The position numbers and the translations under genes were made by a program. A stretch of DNA of 64,000 nucleotides from Pontibacter rufus (lineage in GTDB: Bacteria > Bacteroidota > Bacteroidia > Cytophagales > Hymenobacteraceae): NCBI RefSeq assembly GCF_015694705.1, contig NZ_JADQDR010000007.1:124001-188000 (forward strand), in the 5' to 3' direction. Position 1 is the stretch's first letter, and the number at the start of each line of letters is the position of its first letter. Of the stretch, positions 53,064-61,609 are shown one piece after another. The notes below the pieces were generated by a model. That model had not been told where the DNA came from. It saw only the letters and a list, made by a program, of their open reading frames with translations, and made no database searches.

Positions 53064-53888
53064 TTATTCCCGTTTCCGTTTAGACGAAGAAGCGGCAGGC
53101 TTTGTTGGAACTGCCAAAGAGAAGCTGGTTGTATGCAGCACATAACTGTGCCTGTTATCTGCCGGAGCCGTGCCGGGCAACACGGTATAACTCACCTGCA
53201 GGTGCCGGTAATGATAGCCGATGGTGCTGCTCAGGTGGCGCTGCGCTATACTAGCTGCCACGGGCGCAGCCGGCAGTGCCACCCGTGCTGCCTGGTTGTT
53301 ACCATATAGTATGGCTGCCACCAGCCCCGACAGGATGCCGCCAAGGTGCCCTTCCCACGAAATCTGCTCATCTGTCGGGAAAAGGCCATAAAACAGGCCG
53401 CTGTACAGGAACAACACCACCAGCGAAACAGCCATAGCGCCGCGGTTGCGCTGCAGAAAGCCGTTGAAGAGCAGGTAGCCAGCCATGCCGTATACTACAC
53501 CGCTGGCGCCCACATGGTAATTTTGCCGCCCGATAAACCACGTCAGCAGGCCGCTGAGCACATACACCAGCAACAGCACACGCGTGGCTACAGGCCGGTG
53601 CATGTATAGTATAAAACCGCTCAGCAGCACCAGCGGAAAAGAATTGGAGAGCAGGTGCACCAGCCCTTCATGTATAAGCGGAGCCGTCAGTACACCAATT
53701 AAGCCAAAAAAGCTGCGCGGGAATATGCCCAGCCACACCAGGTTGGCCTCCGTCAGGTACGAAAGCAGGCTGATGAGCCACAGCAATGCCACAAACAAAG
53801 TACCGGGCAGGAAGCTGTAGGCAAACAAATCATTTTCGTCTGAGATGGTTCTGCGGTCGCGGGATAGATTTACTGTGCTTCGTGCCAT
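53064..53888 (-). CDS. Rhomboid-family intramembrane serine protease
   Basis: From ATG 53888 the protein is 274 residues (the frame is open to 54083, but that part would overlap the divergent GH3 gene and lacks rhomboid sequence). Features: LIHEGLVHLLSNSFPLVLLS (conserved His/Asn helix), the serine motif VGASGVVYGMAGYLLF, and the histidine of ISWEGHLGGILSGLVAAILY. These form the Ser-His dyad within the membrane. The C-terminal 80 residues are outside the core. It is co-oriented with TVP38. Confidence 0.9.
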   Translation of the reverse strand: MARSTVNLSRDRRTISDENDLFAYSFLPGTLFVALLWLISLLSYLTEANLVWLGIFPRSFFGLIGVLTAPLIHEGLVHLLSNSFPLVLLSGFILYMHRPVATRVLLLVYVLSGLLTWFIGRQNYHVGASGVVYGMAGYLLFNGFLQRNRGAMAVSLVVLFLYSGLFYGLFPTDEQISWEGHLGGILSGLVAAILYGNNQAARVALPAAPVAASIAQRHLSSTIGYHYRHLQVSYTVLPGTAPADNRHSYVLHTTSFSLAVPTKPAASSSKRKRE

Positions 53889-54073
53889 GTGTAGGGTCTT
53901 GCGCCGCTTAAATATACTTGAAATGCACAAAACAACCTGCTTTCTGCCGACCATACTACCCAAATCAACGTAAGGCATTTGCCGGGGAGCAAACATACCA
54001 CCACTAAAACAGGTATGGCTGTTAAAGTATTTACCCGTACAATAAGAGCAACTCACGGCGTTTAAATAGCAAT

Positions 54074-55921
54074 ATGCTGTCACTAACCAATCACCCTTTA
54101 CAGCCTGCCATACGGTCCGGGCTGCTATGTTTCCTGCTGGTGCTCTGCGCGCTGCTACCTGGCTGCCAGGGCTCTGATGCGCAGCAAACCCTGCCGGACA
54201 AAGCGGAACACGAAATTCCCGTTATCCTCCGGGAGCCTTATGTGCGACCAGCCAATATTCTGGCGGCGCTGGATCAGCCCTCGTGGTGGGTGGATTCTGT
54301 TTTTAGCACCCTGACACCGGATGAGCGCATCGCCCAGTTAATCATTGTAGAAGCTTTTTCAGATAAGGGACCGGACTATGAGGCTGACGTGATGCGCCTG
54401 ATAAAGCAGTATAAAGTAGGTGGCATTATCTTCTTCCAGGGAGGTCCCGTACGGCAGGCCATACTTACCAACCGCTACCAGGCTGCTTCCAGGGTGCCGC
54501 TCATTATCAGTATGGATGCTGAAACGGGCATTGGCATGCGCCTGGACAGCACGGTACAATACCCTTTCCAGCAGATGCTGGGTGCAGTAGCAGACAATGG
54601 CTTGATTTATAAGATGGGCGCACAGGTGGCTGCAGAGTTCAAGCGGTTGGGCATGCACGTTAACTTTGCTCCCGTAGCAGACATCAACAACAACCCGGAC
54701 AACCCGATAATCAGTTACCGATCTTTCGGGGAAAACCGGCTCGATGTAACGGCCAAAAGCCTGGCATACATGCGCGGCATGCAGGAGAACGACATCCTGG
54801 CGGTGGCCAAACACTTTCCCGGTCACGGCGACACCAATGTAGACTCACACTATGATCTGCCCGTGATCCCGTTCGACCGGCATCGCCTCGATTCGCTGGA
54901 GCTATACCCATTTAAAGAACTGATCGCCGAGGGGGTGGGCGGCATCATGGTAGCGCATATGCATATCCCGCAGCTCGACTCCGCCGAACACCTGCCCGCC
55001 TCGCTTTCGAGACCTATCATAACAGGACTGCTCAAAAAAGAGCTGGGGTTTACAGGCCTGGTTTTTACGGATGCCATGGTGATGAAGGGCGTAACAAAAT
55101 ATTTTGAACCCGGCGAGGCCGAAGCCCGTGCCCTGATGGCCGGTAACGATGTGCTGGAGCGTTTAAATAGTGTTCCGAAAGCTATACAGGCTATCCGGGC
55201 AGCCATTGACCGCGGCGACCTGACGCAGGAAAGTATAGACCGACGCTGCAAACGCGTGCTGGCTGCTAAACAATGGCTTGGTCTCGACAAGTATAAACCC
55301 ATACAGCTTGCCAACCTGTACGAAGACCTGAACACCGATGCCGCCGACAGCACCAATACGGCCATTGCAGAGGCTGCCCTTACGCTGCTCCGCAACAAAG
55401 AGCACCTGCTGCCTGTGCGCCGGCGCCGCAAGGTACGTGTCGCCACGGTATCATTCGGGGCGGTAAAGCCAACAGTCTTTCAGCGAAAAATAGACAAGGC
55501 TATTCCGAACAAAAGCTTTGTGTTAAAGCGCAAAGCCGGCAAAAAAGAAACAGACAAACTCTGGAAGAAGCTACAACAGTATGATCTGGTGCTGGTAGGC
55601 CTGTATGGTCCCAGCATCCGGCCAAGTAACCACTTGGGCTACTCTGAGGAAACCACCGCTTTGGTAACAAAACTGGCGAAATCAAACAAAGCCATTATTA
55701 TCCTTTTTGATAATGCTTATGCCTTAAACCAGTTTCCGGGCATAGGCCAGAGTGCGACGTTAATTGTAGCCTATCAGCCGCACTACCATGCACAGGCAGC
55801 TGCCGCAGCACTACTGTTCGGCCACATACCGGCACGCGGCAAACTGCCCGTTACCGTTAGCAGCCAGTTTGTGTATGGCGATGGCATCAGCAAAGACAAA
55901 CCGCTGATTGCCGGGCCCTGA
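54074..55921 (+). CDS. Glycoside hydrolase family 3 lipoprotein (beta-N-acetylhexosaminidase type)
   Basis: A 615-residue exported enzyme with a lipobox (ALLPGC, Cys about residue 31). The GH3 core has HVNFAPVADINNNPDNPIIS, VAKHFPGHGDTNVDSHYDLP (with the Asp-His dyad of NagZ-type enzymes) and GFTGLVFTDAMVMKGVTKYF (nucleophile Asp). A C-terminal alpha/beta sandwich follows (LVLVGLYGPSIRPSNHLGYS). It probably removes N-acetylglucosamine from peptidoglycan fragments at the outer membrane or in the periplasm. Bacteroidota also have forms fused to serine hydrolases; this one lacks that domain. Confidence 0.9.
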   Translation: MLSLTNHPLQPAIRSGLLCFLLVLCALLPGCQGSDAQQTLPDKAEHEIPVILREPYVRPANILAALDQPSWWVDSVFSTLTPDERIAQLIIVEAFSDKGPDYEADVMRLIKQYKVGGIIFFQGGPVRQAILTNRYQAASRVPLIISMDAETGIGMRLDSTVQYPFQQMLGAVADNGLIYKMGAQVAAEFKRLGMHVNFAPVADINNNPDNPIISYRSFGENRLDVTAKSLAYMRGMQENDILAVAKHFPGHGDTNVDSHYDLPVIPFDRHRLDSLELYPFKELIAEGVGGIMVAHMHIPQLDSAEHLPASLSRPIITGLLKKELGFTGLVFTDAMVMKGVTKYFEPGEAEARALMAGNDVLERLNSVPKAIQAIRAAIDRGDLTQESIDRRCKRVLAAKQWLGLDKYKPIQLANLYEDLNTDAADSTNTAIAEAALTLLRNKEHLLPVRRRRKVRVATVSFGAVKPTVFQRKIDKAIPNKSFVLKRKAGKKETDKLWKKLQQYDLVLVGLYGPSIRPSNHLGYSEETTALVTKLAKSNKAIIILFDNAYALNQFPGIGQSATLIVAYQPHYHAQAAAAALLFGHIPARGKLPVTVSSQFVYGDGISKDKPLIAGP

Positions 55922-55969
55922 AGCATCCCGAAACTTTCCTTTCCGTAAGAATAGCAAAACCCTATACTC

Positions 55970-56692
55970 ATGCACAAGTTACACAATATTCTAAAGTATG
56001 CGTCCGTTGTTTGTCTTGGCCTGTCGCTGCTCGGCTGTGAAGGCCGCCGGCAGGTGGAGGGCAACGGAGATGTAACCGATAAGGACCCGGTGGTTACTAC
56101 AGACGAGCGCGCCGACACGGCTAAACTGATTGTTACGGGCAAAACGGCAGATGATCAGTTAGAAGAGTTTCGCGGCTGGCTAAACGAGCAGGTCGACAAA
56201 GGCGATGAGGCCATCCGGGAAGACTGGCCCGAAACACGGGAAAAACTACGGCAACGCAATGCTGAGCTTGAGCAAAAGTTCGACAGCCTCTCGGCAGAAG
56301 GAAAAGAAGAATACCGCCAGTTGCAGGACCGCTACGCCCGCTGGGAAGCCCGGCAGGAGCGCCGCCAACAGCAGCCGCTGCGCCCGCAACAACTGAAACA
56401 ATGGAAGAGACAGCTGCTGGATGAGTATGAAAACATAGATGATATTTCGGCCGCCAACATTCGGGAGGCATACCTGACTTTTATGGGTGAGGTGCGCACC
56501 AAGCGCCGCAGCTGGTCGCAGGACGACTGGGACTATGTGGACAACGTATACGGCCAGTTAAACCAACGCCGCCGCCAGGTAGAAGGTGAAATCTCTACTG
56601 CCGACAACATCAAAATCAGAACCCTGCAAGCCGAATACCTGACCCTGGAAAGTGCTGCCGACACGAAAAGCATACTCCGCGAAACCAATTAA
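55970..56692 (+). CDS. Hypothetical coiled-coil lipoprotein
   Basis: A 240-residue protein with a lipobox (GLSLLGC, Cys about residue 23). The rest is charged and helical, rich in Arg, Glu and Gln (LRQRNAELEQKFDSLSAEGK; RYARWEARQERRQQQPLRPQ). No enzymatic motif is visible. It starts 49 bp after the GH3 stop and is probably co-transcribed, so it may be an envelope accessory protein. The family is not recognised. Confidence 0.7.
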   Translation: MHKLHNILKYASVVCLGLSLLGCEGRRQVEGNGDVTDKDPVVTTDERADTAKLIVTGKTADDQLEEFRGWLNEQVDKGDEAIREDWPETREKLRQRNAELEQKFDSLSAEGKEEYRQLQDRYARWEARQERRQQQPLRPQQLKQWKRQLLDEYENIDDISAANIREAYLTFMGEVRTKRRSWSQDDWDYVDNVYGQLNQRRRQVEGEISTADNIKIRTLQAEYLTLESAADTKSILRETN

Positions 56693-57152
56693 AAGTATGC
56701 GGGGCACGAGTCTGTCAATCGAACTTTATCTAAGGATTAAGAACTGCACAACCTGCCGGATATGGTGTATGAGCTAATAAGCAAGCGAGGCAACACCGCG
56801 TATCGAAAAAAGTCCTGACGTCCTGCCAGTAGCGAGAGATAGCTCAGCAGATCTCTACGGAAGCTTACGATGGCATCATCAGGGCAATGCGTCTACAATC
56901 AGGAAAAAGCGCGACACGGCTGTTAGAAGAAGTATGGGCGCCAGCGCACAGAGCGCGAACCTCCAATAGTTTCAATTCTACTTTGGTGCGATTAGAAGGA
57001 TTTAAAACTAAGGAGATATTACTTACTGTTGAGTATACGGTAAGTAATATTTCTAATTGCTATTAGGTGAAGACTTTTACCCCATCATTCTACAACCTTG
57101 CAGATTACAGGCAGGTATAGGTATGCACGTAGTATAGCAAAAGCAATATCCT
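56693..57152. other. Intergenic region
   Basis: 460 bp. A frame around 56850-57050 encodes mixed sequence without stops for about 70 codons (it passes through the hairpin) but has no recognisable family and no sound start, so it is left uncalled; it may be a gene remnant. The right part contains the hairpin at 57012-57054. Confidence 0.4.
57012..57054. terminator. Hairpin upstream of the sirtuin gene
   Basis: Core arms ATATTACTTAC (57016-57026) and GTAAGTAATAT (57040-57050), extended by wobble pairs, loop 13 nt. It is possibly a terminator for transcripts entering from the left. Confidence 0.55.
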
Positions 57153-57848
57153 ATGAGAAAGCGATTGGTAGTTTTAACTGGCGCCGGCATCAGCGCCGAA
57201 AGCGGTATCGCTACTTTCCGGGATGCTGACGGGCTCTGGGAAGGACACGATGTAATGGAGGTAGCCTCGCCGCAGGGCTGGCGCAAAAATCCGGCACTGG
57301 TGCTAAACTTTTACAACGAGCGCCGCAAAAACGCACACGAGGTAAAGCCCAATGCCGGACATCTGGCTCTGGCCGGCTTGGAAAAAGATTTTGATGTGCG
57401 TATTATCACGCAGAATGTAGATGACCTGCACGAGCGGGCCGGAAGCTCCAACGTAATTCATTTGCATGGCAAGCTCTTCGAAAGCCGCAGCACCCTGGAT
57501 CCGAAATTGGTGTACCCGATGAAAGGCTGGGAACTCAACCTGGGAGATACCTGCGAACGGGGATCGCAGTTGCGGCCCAATATTGTATGGTTTGGCGAGC
57601 CGGTACCGATGATGGAAAAAGCCATAGAAGAGGCCTTGTCGGCAGATATATTTCTGATAGCCGGCACTTCGCTGGTGGTGTATCCGGCGGCCGGTTTGGT
57701 GCATTATGTACCGGAAGAGGTACCCATTTTTGTGGTAGACCCCAGAATGCCGGATTTACCCCGTAGGCCCAACCTGCACTTATATGAGGAAAATGCAAGC
57801 ACCGGCGTGCCCAAAGTGGCAGAGGAGCTGCTGCAAAATTATAAGTAA
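57153..57848 (+). CDS. cobB: Sirtuin NAD-dependent protein deacylase (CobB-type)
   Basis: A 231-residue class III sirtuin: VVLTGAGISAESGIATFRDA, FYNERRKN (the Tyr-x-x-Arg pair linked to desuccinylase activity), TQNVDDLHERAGS, LHGKLFE (catalytic His) and NIVWFGEPVP. The zinc-ribbon stretch between LFESRS and LRP has a single Cys, and the whole protein has only one, so the usual four-cysteine zinc site is absent; related Bacteroidota proteins show the same. It removes acyl groups from lysines using NAD+. It is followed after 4 bp by an SRPBCC gene. Confidence 0.92.
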   Translation: MRKRLVVLTGAGISAESGIATFRDADGLWEGHDVMEVASPQGWRKNPALVLNFYNERRKNAHEVKPNAGHLALAGLEKDFDVRIITQNVDDLHERAGSSNVIHLHGKLFESRSTLDPKLVYPMKGWELNLGDTCERGSQLRPNIVWFGEPVPMMEKAIEEALSADIFLIAGTSLVVYPAAGLVHYVPEEVPIFVVDPRMPDLPRRPNLHLYEENASTGVPKVAEELLQNYK

Positions 57849-57852
57849 AACC

Positions 57853-58332
57853 ATGCCGGTTATACTGCTTACTACCCGCATTGCCGCCCCCGCTCACATT
57901 TGCTTTGACTTGTCACGGAGCATAGATTTGCACAAAATCTCAACGGCCCATACTTCCGAAGAAGCTGTGGCTGGTGTTACATCAGGTCTGATAAAGCTGC
58001 ATGAGCAGGTAACATGGCAGGCGCGGCATTTTGGGGTGAGGCAACGGCTAACGAGTAAGATTACGGACTATCACAGGCCAACCTTCTTTGCCGATGAAAT
58101 GGTGCGCGGGGCATTCCAATCGTTCCGCCATGAGCATGTATTCGAGGAGAAAGATGGCCATACGATCATGCAAGATCGTTTTTCTTATACTTCGCCGCTC
58201 GGTTTTCTTGGCCACCTGGCAAACATACTTTTCCTAAAGAGGTACATGGCGGGCTTATTGCTGCACCGCAACCAGATTATCAGGGAATTTGCAGAGAGTG
58301 GCCGCTGGCGCGAGATTTTGCCGCAAGTATAA
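57853..58332 (+). CDS. SRPBCC-family protein
   Basis: From ATG 57853 it is 159 residues. The START/SRPBCC pattern is LTTRIAAPAHICFDLSRSID at the N-terminus, then FGVRQRLTSKITDYHRPTFF and FRHEHVFEEKDGHTIMQDRF, ending with a long helix. These proteins hold hydrophobic ligands in a deep pocket. It starts 4 bp after the sirtuin stop, in one operon. Confidence 0.82.
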   Translation: MPVILLTTRIAAPAHICFDLSRSIDLHKISTAHTSEEAVAGVTSGLIKLHEQVTWQARHFGVRQRLTSKITDYHRPTFFADEMVRGAFQSFRHEHVFEEKDGHTIMQDRFSYTSPLGFLGHLANILFLKRYMAGLLLHRNQIIREFAESGRWREILPQV

Positions 58333-58446
58333 TTTATAGATTCTTACAACTGGCTCACACTTTCTAAACACCAGCAAGACGCCGGTTATGCTTGTCAGGT
58401 GTTCGGTATTGCCTGTATTATAAATCTGCCGTACATTTTCATCCCA

Positions 58447-58454
58447 TAAATTTG
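58447..58454 (+). promoter_or_regulatory. Putative -7 box for the TRIC gene
   Basis: TAAATTTG fits TAnnTTTG and lies 32 bp before the GTG start at 58487. Confidence 0.45.
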
Positions 58455-58486
58455 CCGCTTACCTTGTCTCACTAAAATGTAAGATC

Positions 58487-59137
58487 GTGAGCATACAATA
58501 TATACTAGAGTTGCTGGGCACCTTTTTCTTTGCCATGTCGGGGGCGCTGGCCGTAAGTGAGCAGGACGAGGAACAGGATTGGTTTGGGGCAGCTTTCACA
58601 GGCTTTGTGACGGCGATTGGCGGCGGTACCCTGCGCGATGTGTTGCTGGGCAGCTATCCGCTGGTCTGGATAGAGGACATTCGGCTGCTTTATATTATTT
58701 TGGCCGGTATTGCGTGCTCCGGCATTTTATACCGCTGGCTCGAAAGACTGCGCCGCACATTATTTCTTTTCGACACTCTCGGAATTTCGCTGTTTACCAT
58801 TGTCGGTACCGAAAAAACGCTTAGCCTAGGCTTTCGGCCCGAAATTGCAGCCATCATGGGCATGTTTTCGGCAGTGATGGGCGGGGTAATACGCGACATG
58901 CTCACCAACAAAGTACCTGTACTTTTCCGCAAAGAGATTTACTCCAGCGCCTGCCTGATGGGCGCTGCCTTTTACCTGGTGCTGGCAGGCCTGCACGTGG
59001 AACGCAATACCAATTTCATTGTATCCATTGTCTTTATCATTCTCCTGCGGCTCGCAGCTGTCAGGTATAACCTAAGTCTTCCGAAGTTTAGGAGCAGAAA
59101 ATGTATGGGAAAGTCTTCCCGTTATACCTCGCCGTAA
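58487..59137 (+). CDS. Trimeric intracellular cation channel family protein (YicG-like)
   Basis: A 216-residue, seven-helix membrane protein starting at GTG. It shows the internal duplication of the family: GFVTAIGGGTLRDVLLG in the first half and AVMGGVIRDMLTNKVPVLFR in the second (gly-rich motif then Arg-Asp). Bacterial members form cation channels of the TRIC type; the physiological ion is not known here. A strong hairpin follows. Confidence 0.92.
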   Translation: MSIQYILELLGTFFFAMSGALAVSEQDEEQDWFGAAFTGFVTAIGGGTLRDVLLGSYPLVWIEDIRLLYIILAGIACSGILYRWLERLRRTLFLFDTLGISLFTIVGTEKTLSLGFRPEIAAIMGMFSAVMGGVIRDMLTNKVPVLFRKEIYSSACLMGAAFYLVLAGLHVERNTNFIVSIVFIILLRLAAVRYNLSLPKFRSRKCMGKSSRYTSP

Positions 59138-59146
59138 GTATAAATC

Positions 59147-59210
59147 GCCACATCCAGGCAGGTTTTATACTTTAGCAGGTGGCAAAGTGTAAAACCTGCC
59201 TGGATGTGGC
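59147..59210. terminator. Long hairpin (21-bp perfect stem, extended to 27 with one wobble)
   Basis: The outer perfect stem is GCCACATCCAGGCAGG plus TTTTA (59147-59167) and its complement (59190-59210); inner pairs TATACTTT/AAAGTGTA extend it. It lies 10 bp after the TRIC stop. One arm holds TTTATACTT. Confidence 0.8.
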
Positions 59211-59322
59211 TGCTTAAGCTTCCACACGAATAGTTTGCCAGATTATCCATCATTTAAATTTTACTATCTATATACCATATATTCCGTATTGCTTTATAAC
59301 CAATAACTTAAGAAAAAAAGCT

Positions 59323-59787
59323 ATGGAATTCAGAAACAGACTATTTACAACTCCGGCTACCTGGAGTTTAACCATCGTCAGGATATTTCTCGGCATTGTG
59401 ATTTTTCCGCACGGCGCGCAGAAGCTGCTGGGCTGGTTTGGCGGACCCGGCCCCTCCGATTTTTCAGCCGGCTTCGGCCAGATGACGGGCTTACCCGAAG
59501 TGCTGGGCTGGCTTGTGATCATCATTGAGTTTTTCGGATCCCTCTGTCTCATACTCGGACTCCTGACACGTTTCTGGGCTTTCTGCATCCTCTGCCTTTT
59601 TATCGGCATTGTACTGATGGTGCACCTGCCCAATGGCTTTTTTATGAACTGGGGCGGCAACCAGCCCGGCGAAGGTTATGAATATCACCTGCTGGTTATC
59701 GGTATGGCGTGGGCACTGGTAGTGGGCGGCCCCGGCAGGTTAAGTATAGACAGCAACCTGAACGACAGAAACAGGACTGCATTCTGA
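59323..59787 (+). CDS. DoxX-family membrane protein
   Basis: A 154-residue, four-helix membrane protein. The family signature GIVIFPHGAQKLLGWFGGPG is near residue 24, then VLGWLVIIIEFFGSLCLILG and a conserved helix near YHLLVIGMAWALVVGGPG. DoxX proteins are linked to redox or thiol stress in several bacteria; the function is not well defined. Monocistronic. Confidence 0.92.
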   Translation: MEFRNRLFTTPATWSLTIVRIFLGIVIFPHGAQKLLGWFGGPGPSDFSAGFGQMTGLPEVLGWLVIIIEFFGSLCLILGLLTRFWAFCILCLFIGIVLMVHLPNGFFMNWGGNQPGEGYEYHLLVIGMAWALVVGGPGRLSIDSNLNDRNRTAF

Positions 59788-59829
59788 CAAAGTAACGGCC
59801 TTTCTGCATCTGCATAAAAAAGGCGGGGG

Positions 59830-60135
59830 TTAATCCTCCGCCTCTTCACCTTTTGCTACAATATCACCCTTCGTAAAAAGAATAGTTTTCATCATCTCGC
59901 GCCATTTTGGCTTCTGGCGCAGGCAAAATTCCAGGTCCATACCAAAGTGCTTGAACTCCTCGTTCTGCGCATTCTTCATAATAGCTTTGGCCTGCTCATT
60001 TTTTTCCAGCGAAATACGTTGCTCATACCAGCTGATGGCTTCCGCCTCCTCGATCACGGAGGTAATCATGCGGGCAAAGGTGCGGGTTTCTTCTGATAGC
60101 TCGTTGGCAGGTTCGTGGTACTGTTCTGTAGGCAT
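59830..60135 (-). CDS. Encapsulated-ferritin (EncFtn)-like protein, no shell gene nearby
   Basis: A 101-residue two-helix protein that aligns with the encapsulin-associated ferritin family: VIEEAEAISWYEQRISLEKN (27-46) and KNAQNEEFKHFGMDLEF (54-70). Relative to R. rubrum EncFtn (E31, E32, E34, W38, Y39, E62, H65), the equivalents here are E29, E30, E32, W36, Y37, E60 and H63, all conserved with a constant offset. EncFtn dimers make a decameric ferroxidase ring. No encapsulin gene is in the window, and the C-terminus (KGEEAED) is not an obvious targeting peptide. It is likely an iron-oxidising protein outside a shell, or with a shell encoded elsewhere. Confidence 0.8.
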   Translation of the reverse strand: MPTEQYHEPANELSEETRTFARMITSVIEEAEAISWYEQRISLEKNEQAKAIMKNAQNEEFKHFGMDLEFCLRQKPKWREMMKTILFTKGDIVAKGEEAED

Positions 60136-60335
60136 TTTAAATTAATTAAGGTTATAAATTATACTTTCCTCCATAACGCCCATCGGCGGCCAAGGTTTTT
60201 AATTTTGAATAACTGAACGATTGAACAATGATTTGCAGATTTGGGAATGTGCAGATTTGAAGATTAAGAACCCGTTTAAAGTGGCAGAAATGAATGTATA
60301 TTTACTATCATATTCACTCAATCACTCATTCAAAA

Positions 60336-61385
60336 TTACTCGCTGTACCAGAGTTCTCCCTGCCGGATTTGCAGGGGTGAAGGAATGTTGTTGTGGTAAA
60401 GTTGCCCGGTACCCAGACCCTGTGGCATGGTAATATCATAATTGGCCGTAAACTGACTGATGGCATTCAGCCCGATGTTCGACTCCAGGGCCGAAGTAAC
60501 CCACCAGCCGATGCGCTGCGCTTCTGCCAGTGCAATCCACGCTGCACTGGCTGCCAGTCCACCCAATAAAGTAGGCTTCAGGATGATGTACTGTGGCTTT
60601 ATACTTTCGAGAAGCGCTGTTTTCGCCTCCCGCCTCTGCACGCCAATCAGCTCTTCGTCCAGGGCCACCGGAATGGGCGTATAGGCGCAAAGCTGTGCCA
60701 TCTGCTCATGCTGGCCATGTTTTATGGGCTGCTCAATAGAATGAATGTCATACTTTGCCAGGCGCTCCAGCTTTTTGTAAGCTTCGTGTGGCGCAAAAGC
60801 ACCGTTGGCATCCACCCGGATGGTGAGATCGGTTGCGCCGGCTGTCTCGCGTATACATTGTAAAATCTGCAGTTCTGTGGCAAAGTTCAGGCTGCCGATC
60901 TTGAGTTTGAGGCAGGTATACCCTTCATCCAGCTTTTTCTTTATCTGCTCCTGCATAAAATCTTTATCGCCCATCCAAATCAGGCCGTTTATCGGAATGC
61001 CCCGTTCGCCGCGGCTGAAAGCATTGTGGTATAGTATACCTTTGCCTCCGTTCTGCAAATCCAGCAGTGCTGTTTCCAGGGCAAAGCGCAGGGCGGGCCA
61101 GGCCTGTAGCTGCAGGGCATCCGGCAAGGGTGTTCCGGCCTGTAGCGCCACCTGTTCTTCGTTTACCTGTTGCATTACCTGCTGCAGTTTCTGCTCCAGG
61201 TCCGGGCGGTAGTCTATGCTCAGTCCCGGCAGAGGCGCGCACTCCCCCACGCCCACCATGTCGGGGTATTCGGATTGCCACAGGCGCAGATAGTATACTT
61301 TATGTTCTGAAAGGGAACCACGGGAGGTGCGGGCATCAAATTTAAAGGATAAGGTATGGGGTTGATAACTTAGCTTCAGATGCAT
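60336..61385 (-). CDS. menC: o-Succinylbenzoate synthase (menaquinone biosynthesis)
   Basis: A 349-residue enolase-superfamily enzyme. The catalytic lysine pair is in CLKLKIGSLNFATELQ; RVDANGAF gives the first metal Asp; IEQPIKHG the Glu; VALDEELIG the Asp; and YIILKPTLLGGLAASAAW the second catalytic Lys. It dehydrates SHCHC to o-succinylbenzoate in menaquinone biosynthesis. No other men genes are beside it in the window. Some family members epimerise dipeptides, but this pattern is typical of MenC. Confidence 0.88.
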   Translation of the reverse strand: MHLKLSYQPHTLSFKFDARTSRGSLSEHKVYYLRLWQSEYPDMVGVGECAPLPGLSIDYRPDLEQKLQQVMQQVNEEQVALQAGTPLPDALQLQAWPALRFALETALLDLQNGGKGILYHNAFSRGERGIPINGLIWMGDKDFMQEQIKKKLDEGYTCLKLKIGSLNFATELQILQCIRETAGATDLTIRVDANGAFAPHEAYKKLERLAKYDIHSIEQPIKHGQHEQMAQLCAYTPIPVALDEELIGVQRREAKTALLESIKPQYIILKPTLLGGLAASAAWIALAEAQRIGWWVTSALESNIGLNAISQFTANYDITMPQGLGTGQLYHNNIPSPLQIRQGELWYSE

Positions 61386-61609
61386 AAATAAGTTGTTGGT
61401 TTGAAGAAAGTGGCAAGATAAACCATTATCGGCAAAACTGACGTAGACAGCTTGCGTCCCCTGGCCTATTACGGGTAGCTACGAGCTGCACGTATCATTG
61501 CTGGTAACCTTTTGTTTTCACTGGAATTTATAAATCCAAAACCTGAAGCTGCTACGTTTGTTCTCTTTATAACGCTTTCCCGCCTGTTACCAGGTATAAA
61601 TTGTCTTGT
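61386..61609. promoter_or_regulatory. Divergent spacer between menC and egtB
   Basis: 224 bp holding the promoters of both genes. No definite -7 box is chosen; TTTATAAC lies near 61567. No other features seen. Confidence 0.3.

Noticed and set aside
53889..54083. 65-residue N-terminal extension of the rhomboid frame
   Set aside because: It would overlap the divergent GH3 start and has no rhomboid sequence; the ATG at 53888 fits the family.
57784..57852. Longer SRPBCC start within the sirtuin gene
   Set aside because: The 23 extra residues are a frame inside the sirtuin 3' end; ATG 57853 follows that stop by 4 bp.
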